A DNA stretch of 64,000 nt from Acidimicrobiales bacterium. GTDB taxonomy: Bacteria; Actinomycetota; Acidimicrobiia; Acidimicrobiales; Aldehydirespiratoraceae. A program made the position numbers and the translations under genes. The stretch's first letter is position 1; every line of letters begins with the position of its first letter. The notes beneath the pieces were generated by a model. It made no database searches and was not told the DNA's origin. It was given only the letters and a program-made list of their open reading frames with translations. The DNA lies in contig JAJCXX010000082.1 of the NCBI GenBank assembly GCA_029263195.1, positions 113,622 to 177,621 of the forward strand. Reading direction: 5' to 3'. Positions 50,704 to 59,949 of this stretch are shown here, piece after piece.

Positions 50704-52428
50704 TCAGGTGGATTTCGACGGATCGAGACGATCGCGCAGCTCTCGCTTGACGAACTTGCCGTTGGCGTTGCGGGGGAGCGGTTCGTCGAGGAACCAGACC
50801 ATCTTGGGGTGCTTGAAGGCCGCCAGAAGCGGTTCGAGGTGCGCGATGAGAGCGGCGGCGTCGAGCGTGCTCCCATCGACCGTGACGATGGCCGCCGCGA
50901 CCTCCTCCCCCAAACGTTCGTCGTCGATGCCGAACACTGCGGCTTCCGCGATGTCGGGATGTTGGTAGATCGCCGACTCGACCTCCGTGCAGAAGATGTT
51001 CTCGCCGCCTCGGAGAACCATGTCCTTGGCCCGGTCGACGATGTGCACGAATCCTTCTTCGTCTATCCGCACGATGTCGCCGGTGTTGAACCAGCCGTCT
51101 CTGATCGCGTCTGCGGTTTCCTCGGGTCGATTGAGATATCCCTTGATCACGGCCGGACCCTTCACGCAAAGTTGGCCGACCGAACCCGATGGCAGATCGT
51201 TGCCTTCGTCGTCGACCACCTTGCTCTCGAAGGTCGGCAGGATCGGACCAGCGGAGGTTGGCTTGGCGGTGAAGAAGGCGTGGCCCACCGCCGTGGCCAC
51301 CCCATGGGTTTCTGTCAGCCCGTAGCCGGTAGTGGGCTGCACGGCGCCCTTGGCGCTGTGGATCTTCTCGACCAGATCAGGCTGAAGAGCGGCGCCTCCG
51401 CCTCCGAGGGTCGCGAGGGTCGAGGTGTCGGTGGTCTCCCAGTTCGGATGCATGAGTAGCTCCCGGGCCATCGTGGGCACGCCGGTGAAGCCCGACACCT
51501 TCTCGCGTTCCACCAGCTGCAGAGCACGTCCCGGGTCCCATTTGTGCATCAGCACGATCTTGGCTCCGACCGCGGTGACCGGGTGGAGTACGCAATTGCA
51601 AGCGGTCACGTGGAACAGCGGCGTGGGAACCAGCACCGCCGGTAGGGCCTCGGCGGCCTGTGCGGTCTGAGTCCCGGTCGCGGCATCGATCTTGGCGGTG
51701 CCGACCGATGCGAGCGCGTTGGCGAACCCCAGATGCATCACATTGTGGATCGAGCCCCGATGGGTGAGCTGCGCACCCTTGGGGAAGCCCGTGGTGCCCG
51801 ATGTGTAGAAGATGCAGATGTCGTCGTCTGGGTCGATGGTTGCTTCCGGCAGAGCGTCCGGTGCGCTGTCGGGGCGCACCACGTCGGTCCAGCGCACGGC
51901 GTCGGCCACTTCGCGGTCGGATCTGACCGAGATGATCGGCAACGGGCCACTCTCACGAATCGTGTCGAGTTCGGGTGTCACCCGTTCGAGCCGTTCGTCA
52001 TCGACAATCAGCGCCTTGGGTCGTGAATCCTCGAGGCCGAACTTCATTTCCGGGCCGGTCCACCAAGCGTTCATGCCGACAATGGCGGCGCCGAGGGACG
52101 TGATCGCCCAGTAGCTCACGACCCATTCGGGGTAGTTGCGCATGGCGACCGCCACACGGTCGCCCTCCACGACTTCGACTTCATCGCGAAGGTAATGGGC
52201 AAGGGAACGCACCTGGGCGTGCACCTCGGCGTAAGTGTAGGTCTCGTCCTCGAAGACGATGTAGGGCCGGTCTCCATGCTGAGCCGACATCTCCCAGAGC
52301 AAACGCATATGGGGAGGGGCCGTGTCGAACACTCGCATCGGTAGGCCACGTACGTCGTGCACCGACCATGCGAAGGGCGCCCCCGGCGCGGTGAGTTCGT
52401 TCCAGGTTGATTCGAATGCGTCTATCAC
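50704..52428 (-). CDS. AMP-forming acyl-CoA synthetase (FadD-like)
   Basis: A 574-residue ANL ligase. It has ICIFYTSGTTGFPKGAQLTH, TGYGLTETHGVATA, DGWFNTGDIVRIDEEGF, HIVDRAKDMVLRGGENIF and the catalytic Lys in LPRNANGKFVKRELRDR. The N-terminal WEMSAQHGDRPYIVFEDETYTYAEV is typical of long-chain or steroid side-chain ligases of actinobacteria. The GTG start is at 52428. A chain-length preference cannot be read. Confidence 0.9.
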   Translation of the reverse strand: MIDAFESTWNELTAPGAPFAWSVHDVRGLPMRVFDTAPPHMRLLWEMSAQHGDRPYIVFEDETYTYAEVHAQVRSLAHYLRDEVEVVEGDRVAVAMRNYPEWVVSYWAITSLGAAIVGMNAWWTGPEMKFGLEDSRPKALIVDDERLERVTPELDTIRESGPLPIISVRSDREVADAVRWTDVVRPDSAPDALPEATIDPDDDICIFYTSGTTGFPKGAQLTHRGSIHNVMHLGFANALASVGTAKIDAATGTQTAQAAEALPAVLVPTPLFHVTACNCVLHPVTAVGAKIVLMHKWDPGRALQLVEREKVSGFTGVPTMARELLMHPNWETTDTSTLATLGGGGAALQPDLVEKIHSAKGAVQPTTGYGLTETHGVATAVGHAFFTAKPTSAGPILPTFESKVVDDEGNDLPSGSVGQLCVKGPAVIKGYLNRPEETADAIRDGWFNTGDIVRIDEEGFVHIVDRAKDMVLRGGENIFCTEVESAIYQHPDIAEAAVFGIDDERLGEEVAAAIVTVDGSTLDAAALIAHLEPLLAAFKHPKMVWFLDEPLPRNANGKFVKRELRDRLDPSKST

Positions 52429-52491
52429 GGGCGAATTGATACACCTTCGGGAGCAACCTTCGCCAACTCCCCCGTATCGGCTCGGCTCACG

Positions 52492-52497
52492 TACCCT
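52492..52497 (+). promoter_or_regulatory. Leaderless-type -10 box (TACCCT) of psuG
   Basis: TACCCT ends 6 bp before the ATG at 52504, with no Shine-Dalgarno. Confidence 0.6.
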
Positions 52498-52503
52498 CCA
52501 CCC

Positions 52504-53436
52504 ATGTCATCTCCGAGCCTTCGTGTGTCCGATGAGGTAGCCGACGCGCTCACCGCGAACCGGCCGATCGTGGCGTTGGAGTCGACGATATTCAGCAGCC
52601 TCGGCCTGCCTGATCCTCACAATGGCGAGTGCCTCGAGAGGTGTGTCGCCGCGATTCGGGGCGGGGGCGCAGTTCCGGCGCTCACCGCGGTGCTGGATGG
52701 TCGGGGTGTGGTCGGTGTAGACGACGACGAGATCGGGCGGGTTCTCGCCGCTACCCGGAAAATCGCGGCCCGAGACCTGCCGGTTGCTCTGGGATCGGGG
52801 GCCGACGTGGGGGTCACCACAGTGTCGGCTTCGGTGACGCTCGCCGCCGCCGCCGGAATCGAGGTATTTGCGACCGGCGGCGTTGGGGGAGTCCACCGAG
52901 GATCGGAGTTGAGCGGAGACGTGAGCCATGATCTCGTGGCGCTTTCGCGACACCCCGTGGTCACGGTGTCGGCGGGAGCCAAGGCGTTTCTGGATCTGGC
53001 ACGAACCCTCGAGCTGCTCGAGACGTTGGGAGTGCCCGTGGTCGGTTGGAAGACCGATCGATTCCCTGCCTTCTACGTTCGCGACAGTGGCCTTCCGGTG
53101 AGCTTCCGCGCTGATGACCCGACAGTGATCGCCCGAGTGTTTCGCTCGGCCCACGACCTCGGTCATCCCGGAGGCGTGCTCGTGGCCAACCCGATCCCGA
53201 GTGCCGACGAGCTCGATCCGGAATTGATCGACTCCGCCCTCGAGGCCGGTCTCGACCAGGTCACGAGACTGGGCCTGTCGGGGCCAGCGGTGACCCCGGT
53301 GGTGCTGGGTGCGATCGCGGCGGCCACCGACGGATTGAGCGTGCCGGCCAACCTCGCGTTGGCCGAGAGCAACGCCGCTGTGGCGGCCGAGATCGCCACC
53401 GCTCTGGCCCTCGAGCCGAGTTCGGCAGCTGACTGA
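52504..53436 (+). CDS. psuG: Pseudouridine-5'-phosphate glycosidase
   Basis: A 310-residue PsuG, which cleaves the C-C bond of pseudouridine 5'-phosphate to uracil and ribose 5-phosphate in pseudouridine salvage. Landmarks are PIVALESTIFSSLGLP, VFATGGVGGVHRGSELSGDVSHDL, TVSAGAKAFLDLARTLELLE and VVGWKTDRFPAFYVRDSGLPV (active-site Lys). The partner kinase PsuK is not adjacent. TACCCT lies 6 bp before the ATG. Confidence 0.94.
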   Translation: MSSPSLRVSDEVADALTANRPIVALESTIFSSLGLPDPHNGECLERCVAAIRGGGAVPALTAVLDGRGVVGVDDDEIGRVLAATRKIAARDLPVALGSGADVGVTTVSASVTLAAAAGIEVFATGGVGGVHRGSELSGDVSHDLVALSRHPVVTVSAGAKAFLDLARTLELLETLGVPVVGWKTDRFPAFYVRDSGLPVSFRADDPTVIARVFRSAHDLGHPGGVLVANPIPSADELDPELIDSALEAGLDQVTRLGLSGPAVTPVVLGAIAAATDGLSVPANLALAESNAAVAAEIATALALEPSSAAD

Positions 53437-53453
53437 CCGAATGATCTGGCGGG

Positions 53454-54290
53454 TCAGGCCTGAAGGGTGATGTCGGGCCTCACGTCGGGCCGGCCCGAGT
53501 CGAGCCAGGCCATGGCGCTGTTGTAGCCGTCTTCGATGAGCTTGGGGGCCTGCGAGAAGTCGATCGGTGAGATCTCGAGAGGGCACGGAGGAGGCACGAT
53601 TCGCAGATCGACCTTCTTGTGATAACGCTCGATGTTGAGAACCAGGCGTTGTGAGGACATGATGCCGATGGCATGGAGGATCATGGCCAAGGCACTGGTG
53701 GGTGCGCGGCTGGCCGAACACGAGAACCCGGTGGGCAGAGCCCAGATCACGTCGGCGCCTGCACCGATGGCGTGGCTGACCGGGGTGTCGTTGACGACAC
53801 CGCCATCGATCTGGGGTCGGCCGTCGATGTCGACAGCGGGAAAGACGCCCGGAATGGCCGAGCTTGCCAATATGGCTTGGACGGCGTTGCCGGTGCTGAT
53901 AGCGGTCTCACGACCGGTGAGAACGTCGGCGGAGATCACCGTGAGAGGTATCGGAGCATCTTCGAGGCTGTCGAACTGGAGCTCGCGTTCGAGCAGACGA
54001 CGCAGATGCCCGTTGGAAACAAGATGGTCGCGCTTGCCCATGAAGCCGAGCAGGCCTCCGAGAGGCGACAGCGGGAAGATGTCGTTGCGAGACATCCTTT
54101 CCCAGGTCGTGGCCAGCCTGTCGATGTCCTTCACGTTGCATCCCGCGGCCAGCCATCCGCCGTTGACCGCTCCCACCGAAGCACCGATGATCATGTCGGG
54201 GTGAATGTGTCGCTCGGCGAGGGCTCGCAGCATTCCAACCTGCACCGCGCCGAGGTTGTTGCCACCTGACAGAACAAATGCCGTGGTCAT
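53454..54290 (-). CDS. Patatin-like phospholipase
   Basis: A 278-residue patatin-family serine hydrolase, likely a lipid acyl hydrolase. The oxyanion glycine loop is FVLSGGNNLGAVQVGM, the nucleophile Ser is in IIGASVGAVNGGW and the catalytic Asp in QIDGGVVNDTPV. No membrane segment or signal is seen, so it is cytoplasmic or membrane-associated. TAGGTT lies 6 bp before the ATG. Confidence 0.92.
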   Translation of the reverse strand: MTTAFVLSGGNNLGAVQVGMLRALAERHIHPDMIIGASVGAVNGGWLAAGCNVKDIDRLATTWERMSRNDIFPLSPLGGLLGFMGKRDHLVSNGHLRRLLERELQFDSLEDAPIPLTVISADVLTGRETAISTGNAVQAILASSAIPGVFPAVDIDGRPQIDGGVVNDTPVSHAIGAGADVIWALPTGFSCSASRAPTSALAMILHAIGIMSSQRLVLNIERYHKKVDLRIVPPPCPLEISPIDFSQAPKLIEDGYNSAMAWLDSGRPDVRPDITLQA

Positions 54291-54296
54291 GTTCGG

Positions 54297-54302
54297 AACC
54301 TA
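54297..54302 (-). promoter_or_regulatory. Leaderless-type -10 box (TAGGTT) of the patatin gene
   Basis: TAGGTT ends 6 bp before the ATG at 54290, with no Shine-Dalgarno. Confidence 0.6.
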
Positions 54303-54338
54303 CTCCGGTACGGTGCTGCGCCGAAGGAGATCGACGCC

Positions 54339-55232
54339 TTGTCCTCAGATAACACCAGCTCACCCGACGTGATTCCCCGAGGCCCCGTCCACATCGAGGT
54401 GCCGGAGTCGAGTGTGTCCAAGGCTAATCTCGACGCCTATCTCTTCGAGATCGAGGGCGACACGGTCACGCCAACCGAACTCTGTGGCGGACCATGGGAC
54501 CGAGGCGCCCAACACGGGAGTGCGGTGGCGGCAGTGTTGGCCCGGGCGACCGAGACGATCGAGACCAAGGTGCCGATGAGGCCGGCTCGGTTCACCGTCG
54601 ATCTTCTCAGTCGTGTCCCGCTGACCCCCATGCGTCAGGTGGTGAGGGTCGTGAAGATGGGCCGTGAGATTGCGGTTATCGATTCCGAACTCCACACCGA
54701 CGACAGAATCGCCGCTCGGGCGAGTGCACTGTTGATACGCGATGGCGCCGATCTCGAGTTCCCGGCCGATGCTCGGGTCACTGCTGATCCGGCCGTGCCG
54801 GACACCGATCCGCTTCCGCCCCCGCCCGGAGAAATTTTCAGCTTCCCAGGATTCTGGAACGCCATGGACTACATCAGAACCCAGGGTCAGATGGCGAGTG
54901 GCTCTCCGGCGTCGGCCTGGCTACGGCTTCGATGTCGGGTCGCTGCCGGTGAGGAAGTCACGCCGTTCCAGAGACTGGCCATTGCCGCCGACATGGGCAG
55001 CGGGCTGGGCAGTTTCCTGCCTTTCACACGGTTTCGATCGATCAACGCCGACATCTCGCTGCACATACTCCGACTACCCGAATCGGAGTGGGTCGGACTC
55101 GACGGCGAGACGAGGGTGGTTCCCGACGGCATCGGTCAGTCGACGAGCACGTTGTTCGACGACACGGGGATGGTTGCCCGTATGCAGTCATCGATCCACG
55201 CATCTGAGGGCCGGCCAGCCGAGTTGGGGTAG
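54339..55232 (+). CDS. Acyl-CoA thioesterase family protein (TesB-like double hotdog)
   Basis: A 297-residue double-hotdog protein resembling TesB/4HBT_3 thioesterases. The first hotdog includes TPTELCGGPWDRGAQHGSAV and ARFTVDLLSRVPLTPM; the second includes RFRSINADISLHILR, GETRVVPDGIGQSTSTLFDDTG. It likely hydrolyses acyl-CoA to free acid and CoA. The TTG start at 54339 is supported by AAGGAG 9 bp upstream. It diverges from the patatin gene. Confidence 0.82.
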   Translation: MSSDNTSSPDVIPRGPVHIEVPESSVSKANLDAYLFEIEGDTVTPTELCGGPWDRGAQHGSAVAAVLARATETIETKVPMRPARFTVDLLSRVPLTPMRQVVRVVKMGREIAVIDSELHTDDRIAARASALLIRDGADLEFPADARVTADPAVPDTDPLPPPPGEIFSFPGFWNAMDYIRTQGQMASGSPASAWLRLRCRVAAGEEVTPFQRLAIAADMGSGLGSFLPFTRFRSINADISLHILRLPESEWVGLDGETRVVPDGIGQSTSTLFDDTGMVARMQSSIHASEGRPAELG

Positions 55233-55262
55233 GTCCGGTCGAGCAGGATCGCCGGGCGTGGG

Positions 55263-56090
55263 TCAGTAGCCCTTCCACTCGGGTGCTCGTCGCTCCCGGA
55301 AGCTGGCAAGCCCTTCTTCGGAGTCGACGGTGTGCATGTTGAGCTCGACCGCGAGCGCCTCGTTCTCGATCATGGTGCGCCGATCGGTGTCGAGGCTCTG
55401 ATTGACCAGCCACTTGGTGAGACCGAACGAGCGGGTGGGGCCGTTGGCCAGACGTTCGGCCCATTCGGTGGCGGCCGCGGCCAGCTCTTCGTGAGGCACA
55501 ATCCTGTTGACGAGCCCAATCTCGAGGGCCCGTTGCGCCGGGAGATCGTCGGCGAACAACATCAATTCCATGGTGCGGCGAACTCCGATGATTCTCGGCA
55601 GCAACCACGGTCCGAGGGCGTCGGGCACCAGACCACGACGCGCGAAGACCTCGACAAACTTGGCCCGATCGGAACAGATCACCAGATCGCACGCCAGAGC
55701 CAGGTGGGAGCCCATGCCGGCGGCGGTTCCGTTGACCGCGGCGATGATCGGTATCTCGCAATCGAGGATTGCCGGGAAGAGTGTGTATTGGCCGTCGAGC
55801 ATCATGCGACGGGCATCGCCCACCACTCGATCGGGGATGTCGGCCGATCGGTCCTGTTGATGGACGTGGGTGAGGTCGGCGCCGGGACAAAACAGCTTGT
55901 CGCCCTCCGCTGTGAGCACCGCCACCCGTGCTTCGTGGCTCGTGTTGAGCCGCTTGAAGATGTCGCGGAGTCGGTCTCGGCAGGGCGGATCGAGTGCGTT
56001 GCCGACCTGCGGCCGGTCGATGGTGATCCACGCGATCTTGCCGCGGAACTCGAGTCTGATCTGGTCCTCGATCGGGCGGTCGTCGGTCAT
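55263..56090 (-). CDS. Enoyl-CoA hydratase/isomerase family protein
   Basis: A 275-residue crotonase-fold enzyme. The oxyanion-hole segments are FCPGADLTHV and AVNGTAAGMGSHLALACDLVI. In the third segment (EVFARRGLVPDALGPWLLPRI) the canonical Glu of the second catalytic position is replaced by Asp, so true hydratase activity is uncertain; isomerase, hydrolase or thioesterase-like relatives are possible. The start is MTDDRPIEDQ at 56090. It probably belongs with the acyl-CoA genes around it. Confidence 0.86.
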   Translation of the reverse strand: MTDDRPIEDQIRLEFRGKIAWITIDRPQVGNALDPPCRDRLRDIFKRLNTSHEARVAVLTAEGDKLFCPGADLTHVHQQDRSADIPDRVVGDARRMMLDGQYTLFPAILDCEIPIIAAVNGTAAGMGSHLALACDLVICSDRAKFVEVFARRGLVPDALGPWLLPRIIGVRRTMELMLFADDLPAQRALEIGLVNRIVPHEELAAAATEWAERLANGPTRSFGLTKWLVNQSLDTDRRTMIENEALAVELNMHTVDSEEGLASFRERRAPEWKGY

Positions 56091-56218
56091 GTCTCGGTCG
56101 TGTCTCGGATCTGGTGGGCTGGATGCGACGCTATATCGGTTGGGTCGTGGCGGCCGCATTCGTGGTCGATAGCGTCGCAGGTCTTGCCCATCCTGACCCA
56201 CCAGCGGCACTTGTCGAG

Positions 56219-57859
56219 ATGAAACGCAGCATCACCCTGCGTCGATGGCAACACGAGGCGCTTGGTGCCTTTCTCGCCCACGGTCGACCGGACTTTCTCG
56301 CCGTGGCCTGCCCGGGCGCCGGCAAGACCACGTTTGCTCTCACCGCGGCCCGTCATTGGCTGCTCGGGGAGCGTCTGCCGCTCGTGATCGTGGCCCCCAC
56401 CAGCCATCTCAAACACCAGTGGGCTCGCGCCGCGTTGGGCATGGGGTTGCATCTCGAGCCGGAGTGGGACGCCTCCACTCGATCGATTCCGTCCGACATG
56501 CACGGCATAGTCGTCACCTATGCCCAGGCATCCACTTCGTCGTCGGCATTGCGCCCACTCGCCCGCGGCGGTCTCGTCGTTCTCGATGAGATCCACCACG
56601 CCGGAGGAGACCGAGCCTGGGGGGAGGGTGTGGCCGAGGCGTTCGAAGAAGCCGGCTGTCGATTGCTGTTGTCGGGTACCCCGTTTCGTTCCGACGACCT
56701 GCCGATCCCCTTCGTCAACTACACCCTTGGTGACCATGGCGACGCGGTGGCCGACTACGAGTACGACTACGGCCGTGCCCTCATCGATGGCGGTGTGGTG
56801 CGACCGGTGTTCTTCCCCCGTTTCGACGGCCATATGGAATGGATTTCCGCTGATGGTTCCCACAAGGAGGCGGGCTTCGCCGACGAAATCGACGCCGATG
56901 ATCGAGGGGCTCGGCTTCGCACGGCTCTGAGCGCGGAGGGGGAGTGGCTTCCGACCGTTCTCACCCGAGCCGACCATCAACTACGCCGCATTCGCAAAGC
57001 TTCTCCGGGTGCCGGTGGCCTGGTGATCGCGATCGATCAGGACCACGCGCGCGGGGTGGCGGCGATGCTGAAGAAGCGCACCGGAGAGGACCCGTTGGTT
57101 GCCCTCTCCGACGACCCCCGAGCCTCGGCGGTGATCGACCAATTCGCCGAGGGAACGACCCCGTGGATCGTGGCGGTGAGGATGATCAGCGAGGGAGTCG
57201 ACATCCCCCGGCTCAGGGTTGCGGTGCACGCCACCACGACCCTCACATCTCTGTTCTTTCGCCAGGCCGTCGGCCGAATCGCCCGTTGGGTTCCCGGTCA
57301 GGCCTCTCAGAAGGCGTACTACTTCATCCCCGACGACGTTCGCCTTCGTCACCATGCCGGAACGATCGCCGAGCAGCGTCACCACAGCATTGCGAAACGA
57401 ATCGAATCGGGCTCGCAGGACGGATCGGTGCTCGACGATCTGAGCAGGGCCGTTCGTATCGAAGCGCAGCCGTCGCTGTTCGAAGCGTTGTCATCCGTGG
57501 CGGTGGTGGCGACAGCGGACGACGGAATCGACCCGCACGAGGACCTGGTGGCCGCGGCTGACGATCTGTCGGGCCAGCCGGTCGATCTTCCGCCGGCCCC
57601 TCCGCTACCCGAACGTCAACCCGATGCCCGCTCGACCCTCGGGGATCTCCGAACCCGGCACGCCCGAAAGAAGGAACTCCGACAATGGAACGCCGATCGA
57701 GTTGTCGAGTTGGTGCGAGCAACCGGGCTCGACCACCGATCGGTCAACGCCGATCTCAACCGACGCTCGGGAGTCGGACGGGTCGCCGAAGCCGACGAGC
57801 GGTCGCTCAGACGGCGACTCGAGGCCGCCGACGGCTGGCTCGAATCGCTACGCAGGTAG
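56219..57859 (+). CDS. SF2 DExH-box helicase-like protein
   Basis: A protein of about 546 residues with superfamily 2 helicase motifs: ACPGAGKTTFALTAA (Walker A), VVLDEIHHAGGD (DExH), LLLSGTPFR (motif III), and RQAVGRIARWV (motif VI). The linker RLRVAVHATTTLTSLFFR is motif V-like. The C-terminal 140 residues are charged with an Arg-rich end. Nucleic-acid substrate and partners are unknown. The start at MKRSITLRRW is a choice: the track start (56114) adds 35 residues that look like noncoding translation, and no Shine-Dalgarno is seen for either. Confidence 0.85.
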   Translation: MKRSITLRRWQHEALGAFLAHGRPDFLAVACPGAGKTTFALTAARHWLLGERLPLVIVAPTSHLKHQWARAALGMGLHLEPEWDASTRSIPSDMHGIVVTYAQASTSSSALRPLARGGLVVLDEIHHAGGDRAWGEGVAEAFEEAGCRLLLSGTPFRSDDLPIPFVNYTLGDHGDAVADYEYDYGRALIDGGVVRPVFFPRFDGHMEWISADGSHKEAGFADEIDADDRGARLRTALSAEGEWLPTVLTRADHQLRRIRKASPGAGGLVIAIDQDHARGVAAMLKKRTGEDPLVALSDDPRASAVIDQFAEGTTPWIVAVRMISEGVDIPRLRVAVHATTTLTSLFFRQAVGRIARWVPGQASQKAYYFIPDDVRLRHHAGTIAEQRHHSIAKRIESGSQDGSVLDDLSRAVRIEAQPSLFEALSSVAVVATADDGIDPHEDLVAAADDLSGQPVDLPPAPPLPERQPDARSTLGDLRTRHARKKELRQWNADRVVELVRATGLDHRSVNADLNRRSGVGRVAEADERSLRRRLEAADGWLESLRR

Positions 57860-58036
57860 TGGGGCTGTTGGTGAAAAATTGGGCCGTCGGGCCGATGGAA
57901 TGTGCCGCGAACCCTGATTTGATGCGGTACCGTGATTCCATAAGGGACCCCGACTCCTCGTGAGCCGGCCCCTGATCCGACCTGATATGACGAATGCCAC
58001 TGGTTCCCTCGGAATACTCTTCCTCTTGGAGGCGCT

Positions 58037-58297
58037 GTGACTGACATGAGAGATGTCGAAGCCACCATTCACGTGATGCGCGAAGCCGTAGACGGCGATG
58101 TGCTGAGTCGGTCACGGGTCATGGATTCGCTGCTGGATCTTCGCCTCGAGGCCGCTCAGCGCACCGATGTCGTCGAACTCGTGGACTCGGCGCTGGCCGA
58201 TCTGCCCGGCAAGAACATGGTTCCCGCATCGTGGTGGACCGAACAGCTCGACATGTTCGAGCTCACCGCCATCAACCCGATAGAGCCGGTCGTCTGA
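58037..58297 (+). CDS. Small acidic hypothetical protein
   Basis: An 86-residue helical protein (DVEATIHVMREAVDGDVLSRSRVMDSLLDLRLEAA) ending in LDMFELTAINPIEPVV. I do not recognise a family. The GTG start follows GGAGG 5 bp upstream, a strong site, which supports translation. It lies between the helicase and the following acyl-CoA synthetase gene (78 bp). Confidence 0.7.
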   Translation: MTDMRDVEATIHVMREAVDGDVLSRSRVMDSLLDLRLEAAQRTDVVELVDSALADLPGKNMVPASWWTEQLDMFELTAINPIEPVV

Positions 58298-58375
58298 TCC
58301 CAGTCGTCGTCTCCGACGACGAACTCAATCTCTCGGCTGATTGGCGCGCCCACGTTGAATTGTCGATCATCTGAC

Positions 58376-59935
58376 ATGGCCGACACTGATGTGAAGGGGT
58401 TCTGGAAGATCGCAGAGACCGATCCCGGTCATGTGGCGATCGTAGAGCCCGACTACAGCGAGGTCACCTACGGAGAGCTCTACGGACTCACCAACAGGAT
58501 CGCGAAGGGTCTGGCCGCGGCGGGCCTCGGCCCCGGAGATCAGGTCACAACGGTGCTGCCCAACGGTCTCGAGCAGGTGGCGGTGTGCTTGGCAGCGTTC
58601 CAGAGCGGCCTCTACGTCACGACGGTCAACTGGCACCTGGTCGGACCGGAGATTTCCTACATCGTCAACGACTCCGACACGAAAGCGCTGATCGTCAGCG
58701 ATCTGTTCGCGGCCGAGGCGGTGAGAATTCTCGAGGATTGCGTGACCCCGACGGAGAATCGCTTCTCGGTGGGGGAGGTGGACGGCTTCAGGCCATTCGA
58801 CGACCTGATCGAGGGGCAGACCGGAGAACGTCCGGAGAAGCTCGCCACTGGTTCGTACATGTTCTACACATCGGGCACTACCGGGCGGCCCAAGGGGGTG
58901 AGGCGAGCGCTCGACCAGCGCGGGCCCGACGAGGCCGGGGCCGCAGCGGGTGGCCTATTCATGCTTTTCGGTACTTTGCCCCACGACGACAATGTGCAGC
59001 TCACCCAGGCCCCGCTGTACCACACCGCGGTCAACAACTGGACCACGATGTCGCTCCACATGGGTCACACAGTCGTGTTGATGGACCGCTGGACCGCGGA
59101 GGGCGCGCTCGAGCGGATCGACCGGTGCCGCGTCACCCACTCCCACATGGTTCCGACGATGTTCAACCGACTGCTGCACCTGCCCGACAACACTCGGGCC
59201 CGCTACGACGTGTCGTCGCTTCGCCGGATGGTTCACGCCGCGGCGCCGTGTCCGGTGGAGACCAAACGCCGGATGATCGAATGGTGGGGCGACACCATCT
59301 GGGAGTACTACGCCGCGACCGAAGGAGGCGGCACCTACGTGGGCGCCGCCGACTGGCTCAACCACCCGGGCACCGTCGGACGTCCATGGCCCGGAGCTGA
59401 GGTGATCGTCGTCGACGACTACGGCGAAGATCTACCGGCGTACGAGAGCGGCACGATCTACATGAAGATGCCGGGCAATCTGTTCGAGTACAAGGGTGAC
59501 AAGGACAAGACCGTCAACTCCAGGTTGCGGGGCTTCTTCACCGTCGGTGATGTCGGGTACCTCGACGAGGAGGGATACCTCTTCCTCAACGACCGAGCCA
59601 ACGACATGATCATCGTGGGTGGCGTCAACATCTACCCCGCGGAGATCGAGGGAGCGTTGGTGCAACATGAGGCCGTCGGCGATGTGGCCGTGTTCGGTGT
59701 CCCCAACGTCGACGTCGGCGAGGAGATCAAGGCAGTGATCGAGCTGCGTGAAGGGTGGGAGCCATCCGAAGCGACCACCCGAACGATCATGACCTGGCTG
59801 GGCACTCGGGTGGCGAAACAGAAGTTGCCTCGGTCGGTGGAATACACCACTGAGATGCCTCGTGATCCCAACGGCAAGCTCTACAAGCGTCGCCTGCGTG
59901 ATCCCTACTGGCAGGGTCACGAGAAGTCGATCTGA
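58376..59935 (+). CDS. AMP-forming acyl-CoA synthetase (FadD13/FadD3-like)
   Basis: A 519-residue ANL ligase. The P-loop is YMFYTSGTTGRPKGVRRAL; the A5 region WEYYAATEGGGTYVGAADW, A7 RGFFTVGDVGYLDEEGYL and A8 NDRANDMIIVGGVNIYPAEIE are all present. The C-terminal Lys is in PRDPNGKLYKRRLRDPYW. FadD-type steroid or fatty-acid-like substrates are likely. The start is MADTDVKGFW; the track start lies 21 bp upstream. Confidence 0.9.
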   Translation: MADTDVKGFWKIAETDPGHVAIVEPDYSEVTYGELYGLTNRIAKGLAAAGLGPGDQVTTVLPNGLEQVAVCLAAFQSGLYVTTVNWHLVGPEISYIVNDSDTKALIVSDLFAAEAVRILEDCVTPTENRFSVGEVDGFRPFDDLIEGQTGERPEKLATGSYMFYTSGTTGRPKGVRRALDQRGPDEAGAAAGGLFMLFGTLPHDDNVQLTQAPLYHTAVNNWTTMSLHMGHTVVLMDRWTAEGALERIDRCRVTHSHMVPTMFNRLLHLPDNTRARYDVSSLRRMVHAAAPCPVETKRRMIEWWGDTIWEYYAATEGGGTYVGAADWLNHPGTVGRPWPGAEVIVVDDYGEDLPAYESGTIYMKMPGNLFEYKGDKDKTVNSRLRGFFTVGDVGYLDEEGYLFLNDRANDMIIVGGVNIYPAEIEGALVQHEAVGDVAVFGVPNVDVGEEIKAVIELREGWEPSEATTRTIMTWLGTRVAKQKLPRSVEYTTEMPRDPNGKLYKRRLRDPYWQGHEKSI

Positions 59936-59949
59936 CCGGCCGAAGAGAC

